From NCBI GenBank assembly GCA_002393835.1, contig DGTW01000104.1, positions 1-12,167 on the forward strand: a stretch of 12,167 nucleotides of DNA. The letters are read 5' to 3'. Shown in pieces: positions 1 through 6,216 of this stretch (positions are counted from its first letter, which is position 1; each line of letters starts with the position of its first letter). A program made the translations under genes and the position numbers. The notes under the pieces are model-generated. The model worked only from the letters and a program-made list of their open reading frames with translations, was not told the origin of the DNA and did no database searches. The DNA comes from Treponema sp. UBA4326. GTDB taxonomy: Bacteria > Spirochaetota > Spirochaetia > Treponematales > Treponemataceae.

Positions 1-1
1 A

Positions 2-1822
2 ATCCATCCTGAATTTTTGTATCAGGCAAGCCGCTACCGTGCAAACCGCTACACTGAAGGCATGAAAATCGCCATGCAGAAGCGTGATGTCATCAAGGCT
101 TGTCTCAACGAGTACCGTGATGACGAGCACAAAATGAAGGACAGTGATGTTTACTGGCCTGTAGCCGCATTCTGCTGTAAATGTAACAAAGACGAAACAG
201 AAATCCTCGAATATGACGGCGAGTACGGAATCACTTACAAGTGTAATTCCTGCGGTCACATCGAAAAGGGTGACCTTCGCACATCAAAAGAATTCAAGCT
301 CGGCTGGCGTGTTGACTGGCCGATGCGCTGGAACGAAGAAAAAGTCTGCTTCGAACCGGGCGGAAAAGACCACATCTCACCGGGCGGTTCATACGACACC
401 GCAAAACTCGTTTCAAAACGCCTTTACGACTGGGATGCTCCTGTCACAATGAAATACGACTTCGTTAAGCTCAAGGGTGTTCCGGGAAAAATGTCTTCTT
501 CAAAAGGAAAGGTTATTTCCCTCGTTGATGCTCTCGAAGTCTATCAGCCGGAAGTTCTGCGCTACATTTTCGCATCAAACAAAGTCGACCATGAGTTCTC
601 AATCAGCTTCGACCTCGATGTAATCACGCTTTACGAAGCTTACGACCGCACAGAGCGGCTTGTCTGGGGAGTCGAAGAGCCAAAAGAAAAGGATCCGGCA
701 AAACGCGAACAGCTTTTGCTCCGTGAGAAACGACTTTACGAGCTCAGCCAGATTGAGGGAATGCCAAAAGTAATGCCTTATCAGGTTCCGTTCCGCCTGC
801 TCACAACTTTGCTCCAGACTTATTCCGGTGATGTTGATAAGGTTATCGCTTCTCTTGGCGACGTAAAGGCAGAGCAGGAAGAAACTCTCCGCAAACGCTG
901 TGCCTGCGCCTGGTACTGGATTAACGAATCTGCCCCAGACTGCGCTCCTGACATGTGCTTTGCCTTGCGTGAAGAAGGAAAGCGTGCAGAACTTGCAGAA
1001 GATATGGCAAATGCCGTTAAAAAGGTTCTTTCTGATGTCGTTCCAAAAATCGATACATTCACAACCGACAAAGACTGCCAGCAGGCAATTTACGATGTTG
1101 CAACCGCTCTTGGCCTGGACGCAAAACAGGTCTTCCTTGCTTTGTATACCGCTTTGATCGGAAAAGATCAGGGCCCGCGCTTAGGTTCGTTCATGCGAAT
1201 CATCGGAAAAGAAAAACTTACAAAACTTCTTTCAACTGTTGATGCCGTTTCAGCAGAAAAACTTGCTAAAAAAACATCAAACAAAAAACTCACACCAGCT
1301 GAAATCGACCAGCTCCCGCTGGCAGAGCGATTCAGCCGTCGTGTCATCCTCAAGGTAAGCAAAATCGAGAAAGTTGAGCAGCATCCGGGCGGTGAATTCC
1401 TCTATATTCTCACCCTCAACACTGGAGACGCAGAATCACGCCAGATTGTAAGCTCAATCGTTAAGTTCTACAAACCGGAAGAACTTCTCGGAAAGAACAT
1501 CGTTCTCGTTTACAACCTCAAGCCGGCAAACTTCCGCGGCGTCCGCTCAAACGGAATGCTCCTCGTTGCAAGCGACCCGAATACAACCGAAGATACCTGC
1601 GAAGTAATTTTCGCTCCTCAGTTTGAGCCGGGAACAATCCTTGAGCCGGAAGGACAGAGAGTTCCAGAAGAGGTGTCAGAAATGTGCTTCGTTAAGGCAG
1701 ACAAATTCGCCGAAATGGGTCTTTGCACAAAAGACGGCTTTGTTCAGATTGACGGAAAGAAAATCGGCTCAGACGGCAGGTTCCTTTCTGTTGAGAAATA
1801 CAAAGACGGCAAGGTTAAATAA
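2..1822 (+). CDS. lysS: Class I lysyl-tRNA synthetase with C-terminal tRNA-binding domain (5'-truncated by window edge)
   Basis: Cytosolic enzyme that charges tRNA(Lys) with lysine using ATP. The reading frame is open to the left edge (it reads IHPEFLYQASRY before the first possible TTG at 17), so the N-terminus with the HIGH motif lies outside the window. Numbering from that TTG, there is a zinc ribbon with Cys53/Cys56 and Cys76/Cys79, then the class I LysRS signature WRVDWPMRW and GKDHISPGGSYDT, then the catalytic loop KMSSSKG at 158-164, then a helical anticodon-binding region up to about residue 415. From about 437 to 540 follows an OB-fold domain of the Trbp111/EMAP-II/MetRS-C-terminal type (LKPANFRGVRSNGMLL), and then about 60 residues with no recognised domain. 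Class I LysRS is typical of archaea and spirochaetes. The C-terminal tRNA-binding domain is not part of the compact spirochaetal form I know from Borrelia. The stop is TAA at 1820-1822. Confidence 0.96.
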   Translation: MHPEFLYQASRYRANRYTEGMKIAMQKRDVIKACLNEYRDDEHKMKDSDVYWPVAAFCCKCNKDETEILEYDGEYGITYKCNSCGHIEKGDLRTSKEFKLGWRVDWPMRWNEEKVCFEPGGKDHISPGGSYDTAKLVSKRLYDWDAPVTMKYDFVKLKGVPGKMSSSKGKVISLVDALEVYQPEVLRYIFASNKVDHEFSISFDLDVITLYEAYDRTERLVWGVEEPKEKDPAKREQLLLREKRLYELSQIEGMPKVMPYQVPFRLLTTLLQTYSGDVDKVIASLGDVKAEQEETLRKRCACAWYWINESAPDCAPDMCFALREEGKRAELAEDMANAVKKVLSDVVPKIDTFTTDKDCQQAIYDVATALGLDAKQVFLALYTALIGKDQGPRLGSFMRIIGKEKLTKLLSTVDAVSAEKLAKKTSNKKLTPAEIDQLPLAERFSRRVILKVSKIEKVEQHPGGEFLYILTLNTGDAESRQIVSSIVKFYKPEELLGKNIVLVYNLKPANFRGVRSNGMLLVASDPNTTEDTCEVIFAPQFEPGTILEPEGQRVPEEVSEMCFVKADKFAEMGLCTKDGFVQIDGKKIGSDGRFLSVEKYKDGKVK

Positions 1823-1848
1823 AGACTGTTCTAAATAATAAAAACTGA

Positions 1849-1888
1849 CTGTAAAGGGGGAAAGGTAAAATGCCTTTTCCTCTTACAG
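1849..1888. terminator. Hairpin terminator shared by convergent lysS and XRE genes
   Basis: A long imperfect inverted repeat has arms at 1849-1865 (starting CTGTAA, ending AAAGG) and 1873-1888 (starting CCTTTT, ending TTACAG), with a 7-base loop. Read leftward it is followed by a T-rich run (complement of 1833-1845, GTTTTTATTATTT), so it should end the XRE transcript best. Read rightward the T-tract is weaker. The right arm includes the stop codon of the XRE gene. It lies exactly between two convergent genes, which fits a bidirectional terminator. Confidence 0.7.
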
Positions 1889-2206
1889 CTTCTTTTCCAG
1901 ATATTTTTCAATATCGTCCTTAATGTTCAGCGATATGCCTGAAACGAGCTCTTCAATAAAAGCAGTCTTATCGAATTTGACTGTATTGACCGGGCAGCCC
2001 TGCTCGATAAAAAGTTCGGAAGGCTGGATGCCGAGGACTTCGGCGATGGAATCTATTGTTTCTGCAGACGGAAATTTTGACTGCGCTTCTATGTTGGTGA
2101 TGTATTTTGGATTCAGCCCGAGTTTCTCAGAAAGGGCTTCCTGTGTAAAACCTTTCATTTTCCTGTAATATTTCAAATTCTGTCTGAAAATCTCTCTTAT
2201 GCTCAT
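1883..2206 (-). CDS. XRE-family helix-turn-helix transcriptional regulator
   Basis: A 107-residue protein with one Cro/CI-type HTH domain at about residues 8-64 (RQNLKYYRKMKGFTQEALSE, then NIEAQSKFPS, then IAEVLGIQPSELF). This is the classic order of a five-helix XRE DNA-binding domain. The remaining 40 residues (ending DDIEKYLEKKL) are probably helical and may mediate dimerisation; no ligand-binding domain is visible. It is transcribed leftward, away from the LRR lipoprotein gene, and shares a roughly 160-base intergenic region with it, so it could regulate that gene or itself. That is inference only. The start has no Shine-Dalgarno sequence, but TAAAAT lies 6 bases upstream. No toxin gene is adjacent, so an antitoxin role has no support here. 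Confidence 0.9.
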   Translation of the reverse strand: MSIREIFRQNLKYYRKMKGFTQEALSEKLGLNPKYITNIEAQSKFPSAETIDSIAEVLGIQPSELFIEQGCPVNTVKFDKTAFIEELVSGISLNIKDDIEKYLEKKL

Positions 2207-2212
2207 TTGAAA

Positions 2213-2218
2213 ATTTTA
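2213..2218 (-). promoter_or_regulatory. Candidate -10 element of XRE gene, possibly leaderless
   Basis: On the minus strand TAAAAT is followed by TTTCAA and then the ATG of the XRE gene. With the usual 6-7 bases between -10 and the start site, transcription would begin at or next to the ATG. No convincing -35 is seen (TACAAA at 2241-2236 is a poor match). The region is AT-rich, so a chance match is possible. Confidence 0.35.
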
Positions 2219-2270
2219 GTCATTGATTTTTTCTTTTTGTACCATCTAAAAGACATATATGCTTATAAAT

Positions 2271-2299
2271 TTGACAAATAGTGCCTGTCATACTACCAT
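2271..2299 (+). promoter_or_regulatory. Sigma70-type promoter for LRR lipoprotein gene, with possible operator
   Basis: A perfect -35 TTGACA at 2271-2276 is separated by 17 bases from TACCAT at 2294-2299 (4 of 6 matches to TATAAT). The predicted start near 2306 leaves a 5' leader of about 60 bases before the ATG at 2365. A short inverted repeat, TGACA at 2272-2276 and TGTCA at 2286-2290, overlaps the -35 and spacer. It is a candidate operator for a local regulator such as the divergent XRE protein; this is inference. Confidence 0.6.
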
Positions 2300-2364
2300 A
2301 AAAGAATCTTAAAGATGAAAAAATATTGAAACAGACAAATAAGTTATCTTTTAGGAGTGGTTAT

Positions 2365-4110
2365 ATGAAGAAGATTTGGTTGATTATGGCAGCGATGGTG
2401 AGTGTGTTTCTGGCTTCGTGCACTGTTACGGAGACGGAGTATGTGATTAGAAAGGATAGTACGGATCCAACTAATCCTTTGGAAATTGAACTTTCAATAC
2501 CTGAAACACTTTCGAATGCAGATACTACAGTAACTGTTAAGGTGACAAGCGCCTCTGAAATAAAGCGGGTTGTTTACAAGAAAAACGGCAGTGAAAACCC
2601 TGCTAAGCTTCTTGCCGATGAAGAGGCTCTTGAATGCCAGCGTGTAAAAGCTGATGACGATTCCCTCTGGACTTTTAAGGCTGACGAAAAAACTTACTGG
2701 ACTGTGGCGGCCATTGATGAGGCAGGCCGCTGGGCAACAGAGCAGATTTATGCAAAAACAATCGACGTAGTTCCTCCTGCAGAAGTATCTAACGTTCTTT
2801 CTCAGTACATAAAGGCTTTGAACTCAGTCTCAATAAGCTGGACTGATCCTTCATTGAGCGGAGAAAATTATGACAGTCCATTTGATCATGTGGTCATCAC
2901 ATATACAATTGATGACAGTGCTGAAGAGTTTACTGTACCTCAGACATTCGCGAAAGGAACGGAAGCGGCCATTATAGAAGGTATCGAACCGAATGCAGAA
3001 GTTTATACATTCTTTATTCATTCAGTTGATGAACTTGGAAATGTAAGTGCTGGTGTCAGGAGTAAACTTTATATTTCAAACATAACTTATGCAGCAGCAA
3101 GTGACGTAGCCGATAAAATTGCTGATTTGACCCAGTCAGGAACGGTCAAGGTTACTGGTACTATAAGCAGTTCTACAATTTATACCATTAAAACTGCTCT
3201 TAGTAATCTGGAAGAGGGAATCCTTGTTAAACTTGATCTTGAGGAAACGACCAGTCTTACAGAAGTAAGTCGTGCACTTTTTGAGAATGTAAATAATCTT
3301 AGTGAAATTATCATACCCGATACAGTTATAAAAATTGGAGATTATGCTTTTAAAAACTGTGTAAACCTTGTAAAAATTGGTATACCTGACAGTGTCACAA
3401 GCATTGGTTATGAAGCATTTTATGGTTGCACAAGTCTTGCGAGCGTAGATATATCTGACAGTGTCACAAGCATAGGATATGGTGCATTTAAGAATTGCAC
3501 AAGTTTAACGAGCGTAGAGATACCGGATAGTGTCACAAGCATTGGTAATGACGCATTTAGGGATTGTACAAGTCTTGCGAGCGTAGATATATCTGACAGT
3601 GTCACAAGCATTGGTAGTGGTGTATTTTCTAATTGCACAAGTCTTGCGAGCGTAGATATATCTGACAGTGTCACAAGCATTGGTAATAACGCATTTAGGG
3701 ATTGTACAAGTCTTGCGAGCGTAGATATATCTGACAGTGTCACAAGCATTGGTGATTACGCATTTGCTGATTGTACAAGTCTTGCGAGCGTAGATATACC
3801 TGACAGTGTCACAAGCATTGGTTATGAAGAATTTAAGAGTTGCACAAGTTTAACGAGCGTAGAGATACCGGATAGTGTCACAAGCATTGGTGCTAGAGCA
3901 TTTTTTAATTGCACAAGTCTTGCGAGCGTAGAGATACCGAATGGTGTCACAAGCATTGGTGGTAGTGCATTTTGGGGTTGCACAAGTCTTTCAAGCATTT
4001 CTTATGTTGGTACTGTAGAACAATGGAAGGCGATAACAAAAGTTAGCGATTGGAATGGCAATGTTCCAGCAACAAAGGTAGTTTGTTCTGATGGGGAAGT
4101 GGGGTTGTAA
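2365..4110 (+). CDS. Surface lipoprotein with BspA-like/TpLRR leucine-rich repeats
   Basis: A 581-residue exported protein. The ATG at 2365 is chosen because an AGGAG Shine-Dalgarno lies 8 bases upstream and the product then begins with a standard signal peptide, MKKIWLIMAAMVSVFLASC. The LASC lipobox puts the lipidated cysteine at residue 19. A first beta-rich segment follows (about 30-145), then a fibronectin-III-like segment (about 150-240, with VSISWTDPS and HSVDELGNVS), a linker with EEGILVKLDLEETTSLTEV, and ten 23-residue LRR_5/TpLRR units (residues 319-548). The C-terminal cap (GTVEQWKAI, SDWNGNVPATKVVCSDG) is the form commonly seen at the end of treponemal BspA-like proteins. Family members are cell-surface proteins linked to adhesion, co-aggregation and host matrix binding; the partner of this one is unknown. 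An in-frame TTG at 2326 is a less likely start. Confidence 0.9.
   Translation: MKKIWLIMAAMVSVFLASCTVTETEYVIRKDSTDPTNPLEIELSIPETLSNADTTVTVKVTSASEIKRVVYKKNGSENPAKLLADEEALECQRVKADDDSLWTFKADEKTYWTVAAIDEAGRWATEQIYAKTIDVVPPAEVSNVLSQYIKALNSVSISWTDPSLSGENYDSPFDHVVITYTIDDSAEEFTVPQTFAKGTEAAIIEGIEPNAEVYTFFIHSVDELGNVSAGVRSKLYISNITYAAASDVADKIADLTQSGTVKVTGTISSSTIYTIKTALSNLEEGILVKLDLEETTSLTEVSRALFENVNNLSEIIIPDTVIKIGDYAFKNCVNLVKIGIPDSVTSIGYEAFYGCTSLASVDISDSVTSIGYGAFKNCTSLTSVEIPDSVTSIGNDAFRDCTSLASVDISDSVTSIGSGVFSNCTSLASVDISDSVTSIGNNAFRDCTSLASVDISDSVTSIGDYAFADCTSLASVDIPDSVTSIGYEEFKSCTSLTSVEIPDSVTSIGARAFFNCTSLASVEIPNGVTSIGGSAFWGCTSLSSISYVGTVEQWKAITKVSDWNGNVPATKVVCSDGEVGL
3319..4008 (+). repeat. Ten tandem 69-bp LRR-coding units
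   Basis: Ten units of exactly 69 bases (23 codons) without indels, starting at 3319 + 69(n-1). The consensus protein unit begins DSVTSIG and continues with two variable residues, A/V/E-F, two variable residues, then CTSLASVDI plus S or P. Units 2-9 are almost identical in DNA outside the variable codons: units 4 and 6 differ at only 2 of 69 bases. Units 1 and 10 are the diverged edge units. Two DNA flavours of the unit end occur (CTTGCGAGCGTAGATAT and TTTAACGAGCGTAGAGAT), and unit 9 is a hybrid of them. This points to recombination or slippage between units. Confidence 0.95.
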
Positions 4111-4152
4111 TAATGCATTTTTTTTAGCATGTAAAAAAATGAGGAGAAATAA

Positions 4153-4632
4153 ATGAATAAACTTATATATTTATATGGAGTCTCTCAGGCTGGTAAAACT
4201 CCAACATTAGGTCAGCTTATAAGAAAACTGAATGCTACTGGCATTTATCGTCTTATAGACTGTGTGAGTTATGATAATAGTCCTGTTGAAATTGAAAATA
4301 TTTGCACAGATAAACTTGCTGTCTTTTTAAATGATCAGACTGGTATTACAATTTGTATTGGCACTAAAGGTGATGGTGATAGGGAAATTGATGATAATAT
4401 AAACTGGTTTGAACAAACACATATCGACAGAAAAACTGGAAGATCTCTTCTTTGTGACATTGCAATTTCGGCCTGTCATAAAAAACATAATACAAAAAAT
4501 AAACTCGATGATTTTGCGGAAAAGTATAGTATAGTTCCGATTCAATTTGAGAAAATTACGAAAGGTGATTTTAAAGAAGCTGAGAAAGATACTATAAAAA
4601 TTGTTAAAGAAATTATTAAAGTCTTAGATTAG
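4153..4632 (+). CDS. Small P-loop NTPase of unknown function (first of a paralogous pair)
   Basis: A 159-residue protein. The start is supported by GAGGAG at 4141-4146, six bases before the ATG. The N-terminus is a hydrophobic strand running straight into a Walker A loop, GVSQAGKT at residues 9-16, so it should bind ATP or GTP. A second conserved block, ITICIGTKGDGD (about 65-76), is followed by CDIAISAC (101-108), a strand with an aspartate where a Walker B would sit. The C-terminus is lysine- and glutamate-rich and probably helical. No signal peptide or membrane segment is seen, so it is probably cytoplasmic. It lies 42 bases after the LRR lipoprotein stop, with no convincing terminator between, and 25 bases before the second NTPase. 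Its base composition is clearly AT-rich (18 of 60 G+C in 4441-4500). I do not recognise a named family. Confidence 0.75.
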   Translation: MNKLIYLYGVSQAGKTPTLGQLIRKLNATGIYRLIDCVSYDNSPVEIENICTDKLAVFLNDQTGITICIGTKGDGDREIDDNINWFEQTHIDRKTGRSLLCDIAISACHKKHNTKNKLDDFAEKYSIVPIQFEKITKGDFKEAEKDTIKIVKEIIKVLD

Positions 4633-4657
4633 ACTTTTGAATTAACGAGAAATTTTT

Positions 4658-5287
4658 ATGAAAGAGTTATTTGTTGTTACAGGGGCACAGAATAGCGGTA
4701 AGACTCATACAGTACGTTATATAGCAGAAAAACTGGTTGTGCGCTATATGGGAAAACAGTGGGATAATGATTATATTACACCATTAAAAGTTGATGTTGC
4801 GATAAAATGGGGAACTCCAAAGGGATTAGAATTGGTTGGAACCGTAACTATCTCATTTAACAAAGAGTGGCTGGAAGAAAAAAAGGCCAATGACAAAGAA
4901 AAAAGTCATTTCGCTAAAATATATGAAGGAAATATTATCGATAAAAGTGTAAAAATTGGTGTCTGTACTTTAGGCGATAATAAAACGAATATCACAAAAG
5001 ATATTAATTCTTTAATACAAGATAACTGTGATATTATAATTTGTGCTTGTCAGTATCCGTATGCAAATCTCAAAGAAACTCCAGATAAATTATATCAAGA
5101 TCTTATAAAAAATACTTCTTCTTATAATCAAAATATTGAAACAGTTGTTTACAATCAATATAAAAAAGATCCGGCAAAATACGATATCGCAAATAAGATT
5201 TTGGATAAAGTTTGCGGTTTAATTGACAGAGAGATGGGGCTAAATTTAGGTGTAAATACATTTTTTCATGTTTCAGAACTTCATTAA
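4658..5287 (+). CDS. Small P-loop NTPase of unknown function (second of a paralogous pair)
   Basis: A 209-residue, probably cytoplasmic protein. Walker A GAQNSGKT lies at residues 9-16, the same position as in the preceding gene. It shares the second block too: KIGVCTLGDN (99-108), with I at 118-120 spacing, then CDIIICAC (124-131), matching IGTKGDGD and CDIAISAC of its neighbour. The two are therefore probably diverged copies of one fold. This copy has an insertion of about 40 residues before the IG..GD block (TVTISFNKEWLEEKKANDKE) and a longer C-terminal part. The spacing of 25 bases after the first gene implies one transcript. The ribosome-binding site is weak (CGAGAA). What the pair does is unknown. 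A nucleotide-binding pair beside a toxin-antitoxin locus could be defence-related, but nothing in the sequence proves that. Confidence 0.75.
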   Translation: MKELFVVTGAQNSGKTHTVRYIAEKLVVRYMGKQWDNDYITPLKVDVAIKWGTPKGLELVGTVTISFNKEWLEEKKANDKEKSHFAKIYEGNIIDKSVKIGVCTLGDNKTNITKDINSLIQDNCDIIICACQYPYANLKETPDKLYQDLIKNTSSYNQNIETVVYNQYKKDPAKYDIANKILDKVCGLIDREMGLNLGVNTFFHVSELH

Positions 5288-5338
5288 CTAAAATGGATGC
5301 TATGGTGATAAAAGTTCATATCCAAAAATGTCAGTTTC

Positions 5339-5361
5339 AAAAAAAACAGGAAAAAGTCCTG
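5339..5361 (-). terminator. Orphan leftward hairpin with T-run
   Basis: Read on the minus strand, CAGGA, a 5-base loop and TCCTG are followed by eight Ts (complement of 5339-5346). This is a plausible short intrinsic terminator. Read rightward it has no T-run, so it would not end the NTPase transcript well. No leftward gene that it could serve is recognised to its right. The rest of 5288-5450 holds no gene I can support, only a short GC-rich patch at about 5410-5425 in AT-rich DNA. Confidence 0.35.
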
Positions 5362-5451
5362 CTGAAAGTATAAAAAAACAGATTTAAGTATATTAGCATT
5401 AGCAGCAGTTAGCGGCGGCCGGGCAGGTTTGTCCTTTTTAATGAATTTTGC

Positions 5452-5485
5452 TTGATTTTTCATGCAGCCTATCATATATTCTAGG
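5452..5485 (+). promoter_or_regulatory. vapBC promoter overlapped by an 18-bp palindromic operator
   Basis: TTGATT at 5452-5457 and TATATT at 5475-5480 are 17 bases apart, a good sigma70-type promoter. The palindrome CCTAnnATATATnnTAGG at 5468-5485 covers the whole -10; 14 of 18 positions are symmetric. RHH antitoxins bind such palindromes and repress their own operon, so this is the expected operator for the antitoxin encoded just downstream. The predicted start site near 5487 would leave a leader of only about 11 bases, beginning within the Shine-Dalgarno region. Confidence 0.65.
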
Positions 5486-5497
5486 TGGAGGCATATT

Positions 5498-5776
5498 ATG
5501 GCAATGTTACAAGTACGTGATATGGATGACCGCTTATATGACAGGTTAAGATTCGCTGCAAAAAATGACAATCGCTCTATAAGTCAGCAGGTTATAACTA
5601 TTTTGCAAAGTTATTTTACATCGGTTCCTGTAAAAACGAAAAATGCCACAGAAGAATTCCTTAAGCTTGCAGGTTCTTGGGAAGATTCTAGAACTACAAA
5701 AGAAATAATCGATGATATTTATGACTCACGGGTAACTTCAACAAGATTTGAGGCATTAGATGGCATATTTGATTGA
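5498..5776 (+). CDS. vapB: VapB/FitA-like ribbon-helix-helix antitoxin
   Basis: A 92-residue antitoxin of a type II toxin-antitoxin system. It should neutralise the PIN-domain toxin encoded next and repress the operon. The ATG at 5498 is preferred over an upstream ATG at 5462 because the GGTGGAGG ribosome-binding site ends 6 bases before it, and because the upstream extension would run through the promoter and operator. Residues 3-48 (MLQVRDMDDRLYDRLRFAA, then SISQQVITIL) match an Arc-type RHH DNA-binding domain: one beta strand and two helices. The C-terminal part (SWEDSRTTKEIIDDIYDSR) resembles the toxin-binding tail of FitA/VapB proteins, where an arginine enters the PIN active site. It overlaps vapC by 17 bases, which supports coupled translation. 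Confidence 0.87.
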   Translation: MAMLQVRDMDDRLYDRLRFAAKNDNRSISQQVITILQSYFTSVPVKTKNATEEFLKLAGSWEDSRTTKEIIDDIYDSRVTSTRFEALDGIFD

Positions 5777-6158
5777 TACCGATACAATAATCTTTGCACT
5801 TCGCGGCGAGAGCAGCGTTCTGGCAAAATTTGAAGAGAACAAAAATCTCCCGATTTCAATTTCGATGATAACTTATGCTGAATTAGTATTTGGTGCAAAA
5901 CGCTCTCAAAATGAGCAGAAGAATATGATAAAGGTAAATCATATTCGGGATATTTATCCAATAGAGGAATTGAATGAAGGCGTAATGGAAGTTTTTGCAG
6001 ATATAAAAGCAAAAATGCTTGAAAAAGGTACAAGAATAGAAGATATGGATTTGCTTATTGCTGCAACTGCAATTTACAATGAACTGACTTTGGTAACGAA
6101 TAATACAAAACACTTCGAGAATGTTCCAAATCTAAAAATTGAAAACTGGAAAAATTAG
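5760..6158 (+). CDS. vapC: VapC-type PIN-domain ribonuclease toxin
   Basis: A 132-residue PIN-domain endoribonuclease. VapC-type toxins are Mg-dependent nucleases that cut structured RNAs, often tRNA or rRNA; the target here is unknown. The PIN signature is complete: Asp6 in LIDTDT, Glu41 in YAELVFG, Asp95 and Asp97 in RIEDMDLLIAATA, and Asn114 in VTNNTKHF. The acidic residues form the metal site, so the toxin looks intact. A Shine-Dalgarno GAGG at 5750-5753 lies 6 bases before the ATG, inside the antitoxin gene. The gene is the second in a two-gene operon and ends in TAG; no clear terminator is seen in the 58 bases before the convergent MarR gene. Confidence 0.93.
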   Translation: MAYLIDTDTIIFALRGESSVLAKFEENKNLPISISMITYAELVFGAKRSQNEQKNMIKVNHIRDIYPIEELNEGVMEVFADIKAKMLEKGTRIEDMDLLIAATAIYNELTLVTNNTKHFENVPNLKIENWKN

Positions 6159-6216
6159 ATAAAACCTGACTTCTAACCGGCTTAAGGGATAAGTATATCT
6201 CTGTTTAAATTTCCCC

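Noticed and set aside
1883..2206. XRE protein as antitoxin of a toxin-antitoxin pair
   Set aside because: No small toxin-like gene is adjacent on the same strand. Its neighbours are convergent lysS and a divergent lipoprotein.
2326..2364. Upstream TTG start for the LRR lipoprotein
   Set aside because: It would place 13 residues before a perfect lipoprotein signal peptide, while the ATG at 2365 has its own AGGAG site.
3420..3749. A 109-codon leftward open frame inside the LRR array
   Set aside because: It is the antisense shadow of a 69-bp repeat: once one unit lacks a stop in that frame, all do. It has no ribosome-binding site and no gene-like features beyond the repeat.
3319..4008. CRISPR-like repeat/spacer pattern
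   Set aside because: The repeats are contiguous 69-bp coding units in frame with a lipoprotein. The variable parts are two short codon pairs per unit, not spacers.
3319..4008. Variable codons produced by a diversity-generating retroelement
   Set aside because: The changes are not limited to adenines of one template, variation is between units rather than at one C-terminal region, and no reverse transcriptase or template repeat is in the window.
5462..5497. Upstream ATG for the antitoxin
   Set aside because: The extra 12 residues are encoded by the promoter and operator, and the GGTGGAGG site serves the ATG at 5498.
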